Below are positions 35,175 to 45,686 of a stretch of DNA of 64,000 nt, in pieces. Numbering within the stretch: position 1 is the stretch's first letter; each line of letters starts with the position of its first letter. Origin of the DNA: Trichomonas vaginalis G3 (lineage: Eukaryota > Parabasalia > Trichomonadida > Trichomonadidae); the NCBI RefSeq assembly GCF_026262505.1, contig NW_026529132.1, positions 45,355-109,354 of the forward strand, read 5' to 3'. A program made the translations under genes and the position numbers. The notes beneath the pieces were generated by a model that did not search any database, was not told the DNA's origin, and saw only the letters and a list, made by a program, of their open reading frames with translations.

Positions 35175-36770
35175 ATGCCACGTAAGCTACGTAAGAATAT
35201 ACGTAAGAGGAAGAGAGCATTGAAACATCCAATAGTAAGACTGACACCACAACAACAGTTGCAACAACAAATGCTGAATGACCCACTATGTTGCAACAAA
35301 TGTCAAGCAATCCTATGCTTTTAAACCGAGTTGTTGGTGCACAGAGTGGAGGTTTTAAGAGCGGCACTTTTAGCGAAAATGGCAGGCTTGGTGGAGCTGC
35401 AGACGGAACAGCCTATAACCCTCAAAGTCAAATGAATTTTGAGTTCACTCAAAAATCAAATAACAGATGTCAAAAAGTCAAACATAGACATACAGAAGCA
35501 AAAGTGAAAACGAAAAGAAACTAGAATATGACAGACACACAAAGAAACTCAATGAGTTAAACGTAGAGAAAAAGAAGAAAGAAGAACAACTGAAAGAACT
35601 AAGTACAGAGGAATATGCGAAAAAAGTGTCAGAAAAAGCAGCAGAAGTAGCAAAAATGGAACAAGATGTCATAAATTTGAAAAACCATACTACTCAATAT
35701 AAAGTACTGAAAGATGAAGAATAAAACAAAAAGCCCTGAAGACATATATGGATAGCGATGAGTATAAAAAAGAAGTTGAAGCAAATGTAAAGGCAGAAAA
35801 ACTTTTACAGTTGCAAAACCAAACCGTACAGTATGAAAACTTAGCACAAGAAAGTAAAAAATAACGACGCGGCCTATGCAAAAGGCAATGAAAAGCGCAG
35901 AATATATAAAAGCTAACAATGACTGGTTAGATGCCAAGCCAACGCCAAAGCAGCCCAACTTATAGGGTCAATAAGGACAAAAATACAAGCGGATGAAGAC
36001 AGTTCAAATGAAGCTTTAATGAATGCTGACTTTAAGAACGCCTTCGAAGCTCTTCATAGTAAGGTAAACTAGTGAACGACTTCTCATCTGGAAAGAAACT
36101 GAAGTCTGAAGGTTTCGACAAAGGTTAAAGGAAGTAGCACAAAATATGACGAAAATAACAGATGCAGCAACGAGACAGGCAGTTCAAAGTGCCTATGACG
36201 CCGTTAGAGCAAACTGTTGTGGAAAGTCAAGAAAAAGAGTTACAACAGACCAAAACAGACCTAGTAAATGCTTTCTTAAGAACGAAAAGTCAGGTAGGAC
36301 ACTATGCTGCAGATGGAACATATGTGCCAGCTGGTGGAACTATATACCACCAAACCCTCCAAGAGAAGCACCTGCACCAGGACTACCTAAAACATTTACA
36401 TCGTCACATGGACATAGACACAGGCATGCACCAAAACCAACACAACAACCAACAGTCAAAACCCTGCACAACAACCAACAGTTCAAAATCCAGCACAACA
36501 ACAACAACCAGCACAGCAACCCTCCACAACCAGCACAACAACCACAAACAGAGCAAGGACATAAAAGAAGTAGAGAACAAGGAAACCAAGAATTCTTAAA
36601 AATGCTTAAAGAAAGAGTGTGGTTTCCCAGATACTATTGACTTTAGTGACAGATATAAAGAAGCTATTAGAAAGTTCAAGGATGGAAATACTGACCCGAA
36701 CCTATTTAGCTTTATGGCTCAGCACCAAAACGGATATAAATCTCAAACCTGGAAAATACAAGCTCGCTAA
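35175..36770 (+). pseudogene. Basic N-terminus, coiled-coil and Gln/Pro-rich virion-type protein, many frameshifts
   Basis: From the ATG at 35175 the reading jumps between frames about every 100-250 bp, but each piece is coherent. There is a very basic start (MPRKLRKNIRKRKRALKHP), a Gly/Gln-rich stretch, a long Lys/Glu coiled coil (35500-36050), a segment with TRQAVQSAYDAV and HYAADGTYVPAGG, a Gln/Pro/His-rich low-complexity part (36400-36560), and an end near a TAA at 36768. In total this is roughly 530 codons if the indels are discounted. It sits first in a rightward run that leads to the capsid gene, which suggests a core or scaffold protein of the virion. I recognise no family. Indel density is high, like MLF copy 5. 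Confidence 0.45.
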
Positions 36771-36798
36771 GGGATATGATTAATAGCATATCATCCAA

Positions 36799-38409
36799 AT
36801 GGACATGGATGAATTTACTCCGAGATATTTGATGTCAGAGCTAAATGACAATTCAACTTTCGTCATGAAACGCGTAAAAATAGAGACGGAACGAAAGAAC
36901 AAAAGCTTATGAATGCGGATGACGTAGATAGGGAAATTGTTGAAAACGGTCTCGGAATATATGAAATGCCAGCAGATGAGGTACAAGAAACTCCACAGGA
37001 AGAAATAGTTCAGATACAACCAGACATGGAAGAAATAGTTCAGCAACAACAGCTAGAAGAGCCTGAAGAAACGAACAAGTCACTCCTTTGGAAACTAACT
37101 TCACAGAACTAGATGAAGATTTGGAACAGCCGAAAAATCTTGACCCTCAACAAGAGTATGCGGAGAATATGAATATTTCCAAGAGTCTAAAAAAAATTCG
37201 GCTGACATAGTAGAAGAATATCGAAAAATGTTTGCCGACATACAAAAGACTCCAACACCAGATGAAAATATTCAGCATAGAATGGAAGTACTGAAAGATA
37301 ATGTACACAAATACAACAATCCTTTTACTTACGAGCATATAACGTTCAATCTTCGATGAACTCGGTGAAGATAAAAGGTTAAATTTCAAGAAAACATATA
37401 GAAATGAAACATTGTTTAAAGTTCATTCAGAACCTAACCAAGATGGAAACAAAACCTACTTTTGTTTCTGCAGACGATGGAACTACAATGAGATGGGGTC
37501 ATAAAGCTAACCCGGATAGGTGGTTCATAAACTTACAACCAATTCAAGAAGTTGTAGACGCAATGGAAGTCAATGGTGAACCAGATATAGCTGGTATTTT
37601 AAGCGCGGCTTTAATGCCATTGAAAGATATGAAACATGCAGATATTTTGGACCAGTATGAAATGAACATGGCTGATGGAAATATAACACCTGACGTTCTA
37701 GAACATTTATCTCAAAGAACTACACAGAACCATAGAGATGGTATATTTGGTGAAGAGTTTAGAAAGAAAGTTAGGGAGAGCGAAGAGAACCTATTGTACA
37801 TGACCTTGCAAACGAAAGTTTACAAAATGTCATAAAAACTTACTTTGCAGACAATGAACTGAGAAGGATGAATATTTAAGAAAACTCAAATGGACAGTAC
37901 AAATGAAATGTTAGTATTGAAAAACATGTTCCTTGACAAAATAAAACCAACTACAGAAATAAACGACGAAGACTGAAAGATTGGGTAAAAAGCTTTCCCA
38001 TTCACAAAAGATTATAATTGGTAACATGGAAAGAAAACCAGAATGGCTACAAAAACATATATTTGGAAACGAGCATATTCCATATGGACAGGCACTGTTT
38101 GAAGAGCTTGAACCGGAAACTCAGGAAAGAGTCATGCAAACAATACGCGAAGACTCAAATACAGACTATGACAAACTCTTTCTAGGATATAGGTTACCTG
38201 AGATGGGCGACCAGAGCCAAAAGGCAAAAAGGACATGGGAAATTTGCAACATACTAGATGAACATAATGCAAAGATGCAACAACTTCAAGCAGAGGGCAA
38301 TGAAGGAAAAAGAAGAGTTAAAAACTCAGTCAGGAAGAAAGAAAGCTTGGTCCACGTGGGTTCTATTATGACATATAAATCCAACTATTCTATATTTTTA
38401 CTCATATGA
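36799..38409 (+). pseudogene. Unrecognised acidic protein upstream of the capsid gene, frameshifted
   Basis: Fragments in sequence order start at ATG 36799 (MDMDEFTPRYLM). An acidic Gln/Glu-rich part follows (36909-37112), then two well-formed frames at 37404-37835 and 37981-38409. The latter contain SADDGTTMRWGHKANPDRWF and IFGNEHIPYGQALFEELEPE. The pieces are consecutive, and the last ends two bases before the capsid start, so they probably form one gene of about 530 codons with at least six one-base indels. It may be a virion or morphogenesis protein. A maturation protease was considered, but no His-Asp-Cys arrangement could be made out. Confidence 0.4.
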
Positions 38410-38410
38410 A

Positions 38411-40013
38411 ATGTACGCCGCTCAGAATATAACGCCAACAGTTTTGGATGCCATGAACGGAAATGTTTCCGAATGGTATAACGAATGCGACAATGCCATT
38501 AGAAGGTCAGAAATAGTTCCTGGAACTTACGATATACAACTGCTGTTTCTTATGGAAACGTAGGTGAGTTTGGAGAAGGTTCTTCAACAACAGTAGATAT
38601 TGCTTGCGACAGGTTTCATATAATTTCTATTGACAACTCTTTCTTATACGTGGAACAAGACATTGAAATAAAACCTTCTGCCAAGTTGTCTGACAAGAAA
38701 GGTTGCAATGGAATTTTCTATGTCGGATACCAATATGCTCCAGAAGTTTTCATGGGATATAAGATATATTCTAACTCTGACTTAGTTCAAACAGTAACAT
38801 GGGCAAAACTATGAATGGTTCGCTTTGAGAAACTCAGTACAACCACAAGCTAGAGAACAAACAGACCAGTATGCAACTATTGAGAAAATAAGAAGACTTG
38901 ACCCTAACGTTCCAGGAGTTTATGTTAACCTTTCTGGACAAACTGCAGCAGCAGTAACCAAAGTAAAACTGAAACTTAGAGTTCCTTTGTCATCTTTCCT
39001 CATCTTCAGGTTTTTAAGATACTTGCCAAACTGGGCAGGAAAAATTTCTATCGAACTTACTCCAAGCAAAAATAACTTAGTCATTGCACCAACACAAGAC
39101 CCATTCACTCTTACAGAAGTAGGGAACAAATAAAAGTCATTCGCCGACTTTTGCAAAACAAAGTTGACTTAGACTTTGGTTTCTCAAACCTCAACACTGA
39201 AGTAAACTATTATTTCAATGCTGCTGGAGATGCTTGGGACCCAGTTAAGTTCACATGCGAAAAGTTTGAATGCAAGAGAATAGAAAGCAGACTTGCAGTC
39301 TATATGTTGGACCCAGATATTTCAAATGCTTTAGCTGCCAAATATATTGCAGTTCCACTTATGTTCCCTATACACCAAATATCTGTCAAAGACTTTGCAG
39401 GTGAAGTTGGAAACCAAAGTGCTGACCCAGGTGCAAGAACAGATATTGCCTTAACAACTGCAATGAAACATGCAGATACTATGTTTGTACTGTTCAGACG
39501 AACTATAAATGACTATTCTTGCTTCTACAACCCTGGTATTAAATACCATATAAACATAGATGGCAAATATTATCCAAGAGAAGAATATTCTACAGTTGAG
39601 GATATGAGGTCATACAACTTGACATTAGATGCTATGAACTTTAACAACAACTTCACAACAACCATTAACCCTGAAATGCAAAGTTCTATTATGCCATATG
39701 TGAAAGTATGGACTCATACAGGAGGTCAAAAAACTCAATATACAAATGGAGACCGTTCAAACTTTTGGCTTGGCATTCCATTTGCTGACTCAGAAGACTT
39801 TATGGGTGGTATTTCAACTGTTGGTACAGTTCAAATACAATATACTGGTGACAGAGACGGTCCAGATGAACTGAAGCAAAGAAGTTTACAAAACCAATAG
39901 CACTTTTCACGGAAGATGCTCTTTTGAAAATTCGTTCGATGAAACCTGCTGGGGCTCCTCAGATTGGCATAACGACAGCTTCCATCGAGCAGATTTTGGC
40001 AGCAGGTCAGTAA
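38411..40013 (+). CDS. Major capsid protein candidate (double jelly-roll type), frameshifted
   Basis: Starting at ATG 38411 (MYAAQNITPT), the coding sequence continues through 38825-39133 and 39151-39900 with about three one-base frame breaks (~38540, ~38810, ~39130). It is about 500 residues long, as expected for a Polinton major capsid protein. Family-like features are an early GYKIYSNS segment, VPLSSFLIF ... LRYLPNWAGKISIELTPSKN (the jelly-roll edge typical of double jelly-roll capsids) and long beta-rich stretches. A frame downstream of the apparent stop (39900) continues as KPIALFTEDALLKIRS to a TAA at 40011-40013. It may be the true C-terminus behind a fourth indel. The penton candidate follows after two small genes. 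Confidence 0.65.
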
Positions 40014-40325
40014 GTTGTTCTTGAACTGACTTCTCTCCGTCAAATATTGACAGTACGCCAGTTTTGACATAAAATTGTATTATAAACTTACCTTTAGAAA
40101 TATCTGTAAGTTTTGTTGTTATATTTTTTGTCTGCTTCAAAACTTTCACCATTTCAGTTATACCAACTTTCTTTGCTTTATGAAAATATTTTGGTTCAGC
40201 AAAGACTGCTATTCTATAACATTTCCATTGTTTGTATAAAGAACTATTCTGTCAATGTATTTGTATTGTTTGTGTGTGTAAACCTTGTTTTGCTTCAATT
40301 CGAAGAGATACTCGAATACGTCCAT
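39907..40325 (-). CDS. Hypothetical minus-strand protein, convergent with the capsid gene, one frameshift
   Basis: A frame from ATG 40325 (MDVFEYLFELKQNK) is broken by a stop near 40210. It continues in the neighbouring frame as AVFAEPKYFHKAKKVGITEM and then as the open frame 40152-39907 (KQTKNITTKLTDISKGKF, FYVKTGVLSIFDG). The sequence is well composed and not a shadow of the plus strand until ~40013, where it overlaps the possible capsid C-terminus. It starts 18 bp from the divergent gene at 40344, so they share a promoter region. No family recognised. Confidence 0.45.
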
Positions 40326-40343
40326 CTTTTTATTCTAAGTAAA

Positions 40344-40877
40344 ATGTCATTTCCGAAAAATAGAAGCGTAAGTGTTTCAAAAGGTTTAATGGCGGTGGCA
40401 GATGTGAAGTTAAATTCACCAACTCAAACAAACAGTCAAAGTGTTGTTGTCAATGTCAAAGAAAGAGATGTTGAAGTGGGGAAACCATACGAGGACGAAG
40501 ATGGTATAACAATAGTTCCTGTAAAAGAACAACCAACATACCCTGAAGTTAGCAGAGAGTTAAGTTCTGTTGCAGATATTCGAAACGACTACCAACAACT
40601 AAAGACAAACTTAAAACTCAGGAGAAGATTTGTCAAGCTTTGGGTATAATGTTAAACTTGGTGAGACAACCCTGTAAAAGTGAACTCATATGTCATCGCA
40701 CCTCATGAAGTTTTGAAAGAACTATTGAAACTTTTGACAGAGGCAGACGATATAAACATCAAAGAAATAGAACCCGACATTGCTTGCTGTGGTGTTTCAT
40801 ATAATGTCATTGACAAGATATACGTTATGAAAGGAGGTGAAACGTTGAACTTAAAATATAGTTTCCCAGACGTATAA
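40344..40877 (+). CDS. Hypothetical protein between capsid and penton candidates, one frameshift
   Basis: The start is ATG 40344 (MSFPKNRSVSVSKGLMAVAD), after an AT-rich gap. Two frames, 40344-40649 and ~40680-40877, belong together: the first breaks within an AAACTTAAAACTCA run (~40612), and the second contains YVIAPHEVLKELLKLLTEAD and ends SFPDV before TAA. About 175 residues, mixed alpha/beta, no membrane segment. Its place between capsid genes suggests a virion role; no homology is claimed. Confidence 0.5.
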
Positions 40878-40925
40878 AAATATTTGACGACCACAACATT
40901 TCATTAAAATTTATTTGCTAAGTAA

Positions 40926-41722
40926 ATGGCAGAAGACATATGGTTTATACTATTACGACTAAAAACCCTGAGTCATATAATTCTATAACAACAAACTTAC
41001 AAAGTCCTCAAGGACGATATTGTAAACTAACCTTAAACACAATGACGACTAAAGCCTGTTTTGCTCTTTTGACACCAGAAGACTTTATTGTTGTGAATGG
41101 TAAAAAATACTCCTTTGAAGATACTTACTCAGATATACCACCAACAGGTTTTGTTGACTTATTTAATACTTTAAGGACGGATGTAACATGTGCTGCAACT
41201 AGAGCAGGTTTCATTATGTTTGGATGTCCGACTGAGTTTAGTATAAACGATATGAGCTATAATACAAAACTTATATCTGGTTTTTACTACCAACAGTTTC
41301 CTATAACAGGAAAAGGTGTCATACAAGGTCTATCCGTTCCATTGACTTTAAGTACACCTATTTTATATATTGTTTCAAACTTAGGTTCAAAGTGTTATTC
41401 GAATATCGACAGAAACTACTATGACCAAAAGATACTCATGCGTATAAACAACACTTTCTCTGCTGGTTTGCCTATTGTTCATTCGAATGCAGAGTTTTCA
41501 GCTTTAGTAAACTCAAACACTTTAGCAAACATAAACTTAACCTTAGTTGACGCAAACTTTGTTCCTGTAAAACTTTTATGTCCTATGTATTTGTCAATGA
41601 CGGCAGAAAGTTTCGAATTGGAAGATGCAACTGGTGAAAGTATTGTACTACAAGAACAACTTCAACAACAAATAGCTCAAGAACAACAAATGCAACAAAT
41701 GGAACAACAAAGTCAAGAATAA
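40926..41722 (+). CDS. Minor capsid (penton) protein candidate
   Basis: A 260-residue frame is open from 40940 to 41722. An ATG at 40926 (MAED) lies one base out of frame and looks like the original start, so the first codons are uncertain. The body is beta-rich, as in single jelly-roll proteins: FALLTPEDFIVVNGKKYSFED, then TPILYIVSNLGSKCYSNID, INLTLVDANFVPVKLL and CPMYLSMTAE. It ends in a Gln-rich tail (LQEQLQQQ ... MEQQSQE). Polinton pentons are about this length and lie near the major capsid and ATPase genes. The assignment rests on size, fold impression and neighbourhood. Confidence 0.5.
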
Positions 41723-41740
41723 AAAAAATATTTTTTTTTT
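41721..41740 (+). promoter_or_regulatory. AT palindrome before the helicase gene
   Basis: A run of eight or more A, then TATTTTTTTT, lies 13-32 bp before ATG 41753. The same AAAAAATATTTTTT core lies before other genes of the element (42994, 46689, 48020, 51684), suggesting a common promoter element. Confidence 0.4.
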
Positions 41741-41752
41741 ATTTTTATAAAA

Positions 41753-42988
41753 ATGTACAGAATAGATGTTTCAGATTTTTATGACTTCCAAGCATTCAGA
41801 AATATGTGTCCATTTAGAGACTATAACAAAGCAGTCGAGAATTTGAAACGTTTAGTCATTTATGTTGACTCTGCCCCAGAATGTTATGTCATGAAAGAAT
41901 GGGATGTTGTCTTTAACAAACCAAGAGCGACAATAGTTTCAGAACAAGAATGTAGACAGAAACTTAAGAAAATAAAAGTTGTACAAGTTGGAATGAAGAT
42001 GTTAGATGCTTGGGATATCTTATTGTCAAAGTTAGAAGATTTTTCAGTTCGTGGTATAAAGTTCTATACACCTTCTCCAAACTTCTATTCTATCTTCACT
42101 GGATATAAATATGAACAAGTAGAATGGAAAGAAAATATTATAGAAGCTTGGTTAGACCATGTCAAAGAAATTATATGCAATGGAAACGAAAGAGTCTATG
42201 AGTATATCTTATGTTGGTTTGCAAACATCTTACAATATCCAAGTGCTAAGAATGAAACTGCTCTCATTATAATTGGAAAACAAGGAACTGGTAAGAACAC
42301 ATTCTTTACAGATATCTTATGCAAACTGTTAGAAGGTTATTCGAACCCTAATATGACAAACTTAGAAAACATCTGCGGTAAATTTAACTCTTCAATAGAG
42401 AATATGAAACTTATAGTTTGCAATGAACTTCAAAGTATAGATACAACAAAAGTTTTGAACTCAGATGCTTTGAAGAGTCTTATAACAGACAAAGTTGGAG
42501 TTGTTGAAAGAAAGTATAAAGACCAAAGAGTTTGTGAAAATGTTGCAAACTTCATTATGGTTTCAAACAATGCTGTTCCGATGAAGTTAGAAAGTTCTGA
42601 CAGAAGATATGTAGTTGTCAGAACGTCAGATTCTCATATGCAAGATACAGAATATTTTGACGCTTTGTCAGAAACTTTGACATCTGACTTTTACAACCAC
42701 TTGTTCTCATATTTTATGACATTAGATATTTCAAAGTTCAATCCAAGACAAATTCCATATACCGAAGAGAGACAAACATTGTTAGAAGCAAACAAGAGTG
42801 TATATGAACTGTTTATAGATGAGACTAACTTTGAGTGTTTAGATGAAAGGTCGTTGTACGATGAATATAAACAATATTGTCAAGAGTATGGTTATATGAC
42901 AGCGTCTAAACGAACATTCTTGGCAAATGTCAAAAATCTTTTAGATGTTCAGAACGGCGTATATACAAAGAAAAATTTTTATGAGTAA
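41753..42988 (+). CDS. Superfamily-3 helicase (D5-like / virus replication ATPase)
   Basis: Intact 411-aa frame. The AAA+-type core has Walker A GKQGTGKN (175-182), a Walker-B-like strand LIVCNEL (220-226), a sensor SNN (271-273) and the arginine-bearing DRRYVVVR (283-290). This is the order of SF3 helicases of the D5/NrS-1 group used for DNA replication by many DNA viruses, virophages and Polinton-like viruses. The N-terminal ~165 residues lack recognisable primase motifs, and a C-terminal winged-helix-like part (330-411) is possible. It is the only replication ATPase seen, so it probably unwinds the element's DNA. It heads a pair with the SSB-like gene 35 bp downstream. Confidence 0.75.
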   Translation: MYRIDVSDFYDFQAFRNMCPFRDYNKAVENLKRLVIYVDSAPECYVMKEWDVVFNKPRATIVSEQECRQKLKKIKVVQVGMKMLDAWDILLSKLEDFSVRGIKFYTPSPNFYSIFTGYKYEQVEWKENIIEAWLDHVKEIICNGNERVYEYILCWFANILQYPSAKNETALIIIGKQGTGKNTFFTDILCKLLEGYSNPNMTNLENICGKFNSSIENMKLIVCNELQSIDTTKVLNSDALKSLITDKVGVVERKYKDQRVCENVANFIMVSNNAVPMKLESSDRRYVVVRTSDSHMQDTEYFDALSETLTSDFYNHLFSYFMTLDISKFNPRQIPYTEERQTLLEANKSVYELFIDETNFECLDERSLYDEYKQYCQEYGYMTASKRTFLANVKNLLDVQNGVYTKKNFYE

Positions 42989-42993
42989 ATTTT

Positions 42994-43009
42994 AAAAAAA
43001 TATTTTTTT
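42994..43009 (+). promoter_or_regulatory. AT palindrome before the SSB-like gene
   Basis: AAAAAAATATTTTTTTA stands 15-30 bp before ATG 43024, in the short gap after the helicase stop. It has the same core as at the other element genes. Confidence 0.4.
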
Positions 43010-43023
43010 ATCCGATAGAAAAG

Positions 43024-43443
43024 ATGACGAAATTCATCTCAGTAAATAAGTACATGTCAGAAGTCAAAGAAGAACTAGACCCATTCATATATTTGAATGT
43101 TTACTTCTACCATTTTGAAAAGTCTACATTTGACAAAGTTTGGAACATCGAACCAGTTAAGTTTGCTATTGTGACTAAAAATGGTGCGAAATTTGAAGAC
43201 TTAGACATAGAAGGTTTGTTAACAGTCAAAGAAAATTTTGACAGAAGGTTCTCAAACCTTAAAGAAGGCAAAGCATACAAACTTGTTATACCTTATGAAC
43301 CAAAGAAAGCAGACGACTATGAATATTATGAGTCTAAGATAGTTGAAGTTCAGGGTAAGTTGGGTAAAAAGATTTTAGAGTCTAAGCCAGTGTTTGCCCC
43401 TAAAGAGGAAGAGAACATTGACATTGACCCAGAAATGTTCTAA
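43024..43443 (+). CDS. Small protein with acidic tail, possible single-stranded-DNA-binding protein
   Basis: 139 aa, intact. The body is beta-rich and basic (YLNVYFYHFEKSTF, KFAIVTKNGAKFEDLDIEG, KAYKLVIPYEPKK). The C-terminus is strongly acidic and ends in Phe (EEENIDIDPEMF), a layout seen in bacterial SSB and T7 gp2.5-type proteins, whose acidic tip recruits partners. It lies directly downstream of the SF3 helicase. An OB-fold SSB is therefore a reasonable guess, but no OB motif can be proven by eye. Confidence 0.4.
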   Translation: MTKFISVNKYMSEVKEELDPFIYLNVYFYHFEKSTFDKVWNIEPVKFAIVTKNGAKFEDLDIEGLLTVKENFDRRFSNLKEGKAYKLVIPYEPKKADDYEYYESKIVEVQGKLGKKILESKPVFAPKEEENIDIDPEMF

Positions 43444-43459
43444 AAATAAAATTTTATTT

Positions 43460-43930
43460 TTACATGTCATATCTCACCTTCTCTGGAACTGGTTCAGGTT
43501 CTTTCTTCTCTTCTTCTACTTTCTTTTCTTCTACTTTCTTTTCTTTCTTTTCTCTCTTCTTCTTCTTCTCTGGTGGAGTTATGTCAAATTTGGCGCAACC
43601 ATATTTATGTAAAAGTTCTTTGTCCTTTAATAGCTCTTCTATTCTGTTTTCTATTTCATCTTCAAGAACAGCGCATGTGTCTTCTTTGCATTCTAAGAAC
43701 TTTTGTTGGACTTCATCTTTCCAAGAGGCGTCATCTCTGTCAACAAGTCTGTCATTGACAAACTTAAAGACTTCTCTGCCTAATGTTTTATGGTTCTTGT
43801 CATATTCCCAGAAACAGAACTTTAGAACAAATTCACCTTTCTTGTTTACACTATGTAAGATTTTATGGTCGACAGAAGTTTTAGAGTCAAAAAGCTTGTC
43901 TCGAATATAGATAGCGAAATCGCTAGACAT
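43460..43930 (-). CDS. Hypothetical protein with Lys/Glu-rich C-terminal tail
   Basis: The frame from ATG 43930 (MSSDFAIYIRDKL) to 43460 gives 156 aa. The globular part (1-115) reads VLKFCFWEYDKNHKTLGREVFKFVNDRLVD and a charged helix; the tail is (KKREKKEKKVEEKK)-like, then PEPVPEKVRYDM. It converges tail to tail with the SSB-like gene (17 bp) and diverges from the ATPase gene across 36 bp of AT-rich promoter DNA. No family recognised. Confidence 0.6.
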   Translation of the reverse strand: MSSDFAIYIRDKLFDSKTSVDHKILHSVNKKGEFVLKFCFWEYDKNHKTLGREVFKFVNDRLVDRDDASWKDEVQQKFLECKEDTCAVLEDEIENRIEELLKDKELLHKYGCAKFDITPPEKKKKREKKEKKVEEKKVEEEKKEPEPVPEKVRYDM

Positions 43931-43966
43931 TTTCAAAAAGATAAAAATTTTAATTTTTCTAAAAAT

Positions 43967-44840
43967 ATGTTAGAAAAAAAGTTTGCTGACATTGACAAGA
44001 AATTTGAGAATGTTTTAAACAAGAACAAGAGGAAGTTAGAAAATGCTCAGATAAAGCCTATACATGAAAAGTTCTTATTTGCTCAGAATGGTATAACAGG
44101 TCTAATCGCACCACCTGGGTCGGGTAAGACTTTCACTTATCTTAAAATGGCTGCACAACAACAAGAACTAGATGAGAAGAACCCATTCTATGAGTTAGTT
44201 GTTATTTGTAGTACTTCTGGTCAATTCGACCAAACCGTCAATTCGTTCAAAGATATTATAAAGAAGTCAAAATTAGTATGTATAAAAGACTCTGAGTTGT
44301 TAGATTGGATAAAGAAGTACCAAAGAAGAGTTTTGAAGTATAATGCTATAAATGAGTATATAAACTCGAAGTTTAAAGACCCAAATGAGGAAATGCAGAG
44401 AATATTAGAGAAGAAACACTTCAGAAACAAACAGAAAGAGATAGAATACATTTCGAAGAAATTGCAATCTTACGATTGGAAGACTTACCCTCATAGATGT
44501 CTTCTTATCTTAGATGATTTCGCCTCTCATCCTTTGTTAAAGAATAGAGAACAAGACATGTGTCGAATTCTTAAGAACTTAGGCACTTTAACATCTCAGT
44601 GTAATATGTGTACAGACAGCAAAGAGTTTAAGTAAGGATGTTAAAAGAATACTTACTGACATTATACTTTTCCCTGGATTGTCCGAAGACGATTTCATGG
44701 AACTTATGAAAGAGTCCATGGCAGGTAAGTTTGACAGACATGAACTATGGGAGAAGTACAAAGTCATACAAGACCCTCATACTTCTTTCAGAATTCACAT
44801 CTACGCGAACAAAGTTCAAATTGTAAAAAGTCAAGCTTGA
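43967..44840 (+). CDS. Genome-packaging ATPase (A32/FtsK-HerA type), C-terminal frameshift
   Basis: The start chosen is ATG 43967, since codons further upstream overlap the divergent gene. Walker A is APPGSGKT (48-55), Walker B LLILDDF (179-185), followed by LKNLGTLTSQ as in the sensor helix of A32-like ATPases. The frame breaks near 44605. The continuation (AKSLSKDVKRILTD, FPGLSEDDFMELM, ending IVKSQA) stays open in the next frame to TGA 44838-44840, giving about 290 aa, the usual Polinton size. These ATPases pump DNA into the capsid and form one of the hallmark genes with integrase and capsid proteins. Confidence 0.8.
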
Positions 44841-44856
44841 AAAATAAATGGTTCAT

Positions 44857-45686
44857 CTACCCTACTTGTTTGAAGTTGTCAAAATACTCTGTTATTTTTT
44901 CCTTCAGTAGCGGTAAGTCTTCTTTGAAGGTAAGTATTGTACAACCTTTCATATCATAGTGTGTTTGAGGTAAAGTATCTTGAACTATTTGTTTCACATC
45001 TTCATTTGGGGTCATTGAAATCGGTAAGTTTTCGCGATAGAACCAATTTCTGTCAGATTTGTAAATCTTAGCTAAGTCGTAAAAGCTTTTGTTGTTTCTT
45101 CTGACTAAATGCAACATAACCATATCTCTGTCTTCTTCATTTTCCATCTCTTCAGTATAAATCATATACTTATAGTTCTTTTCCTTTCCTTTTGGTACCG
45201 AACGTGGTATTCTTTTCTGAATGCTTTTGTCTTTTGCTTCAATGACTTCATCTTTTGCTTGAAGTTTCTTTTCCATCTCTTCACGTTCTTGTCTATGAAT
45301 TTCATCTAACATCATGAAAATATAACAAGCGTAACGAGGTGAAGCCCACATTGCTACAGCATTTACAAGAAGTCTATGTACATACCAGCCTCTCAAACCA
45401 GGAGCCAAATTCTTGCGATTTTCGTACGGAATCTCTACCCTCGGTTTTCCGAGGGTAGCAAACATATGAGGAAATTCTTCTAAAAGTTCTTTTGTCTGTT
45501 GGTTTTCAAACCAATGATATGCTTGCTTTGTAGAACGAAGAGCATTCAAAATACTTTGCATTTGGTACATGTCATCTTTGACCGAACGAATGAGACGTAA
45601 ACTGTTTGTTAAACTGTATGTACTCATATTCTTCATTTATATCTTCATGGACTTATAACTGTTGTTGTGTTCTCTGTTGTTGACAT
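44857..45686 (-). CDS. KilA-N domain protein with DUF3627-like C-terminus
   Basis: The open frame 45636-44857 gives 259 aa. The KilA-N signature GLRGWYVHRLLVNAVAMWASPRYA (80-104) follows an AYHWFENQQTKELL helix (39-52). A coiled linker (112-145) leads to a C-terminal domain (YKYMIYTEEMENEE, MVMLHLVRRNNKSF) like that attached to KilA-N in giant DNA viruses. KilA-N is a DNA-binding fold of viral regulators. The N-terminus is probably longer: an ATG at 45686 directly after a leader like that of the second KilA-N gene begins a frame (MSTTENTTTVISP) that reaches this one after two small indels. A perfect 10-bp hairpin lies inside the coding region (45434-45457). Confidence 0.75.
45434..45457. repeat. 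Perfect 10-bp-stem hairpin inside the KilA-N gene
   Basis: CTACCCTCGG TTTT CCGAGGGTAG is a perfect inverted repeat. It encodes part of TLGKPRVE on the minus strand. A degenerate copy of its left flank and arm (CGTACGGAATCTCTTCTCTC) occurs in non-coding DNA at about 45877-45897. Confidence 0.8.

Noticed and set aside
36404-36589. 61-aa Val/Leu-rich membrane-like frame on the minus strand
   Set aside because: Antisense of a CAA/CAC-rich Gln/His/Pro region; the apparent hydrophobicity comes from reading poly-Gln codons backwards.
41753-42988. Protein-primed DNA polymerase B
   Set aside because: The motifs are those of an SF3 ATPase (GKQGTGKN, SNN, DRR); no exonuclease or polymerase signatures such as YxDTD are seen here or in the other element frames.
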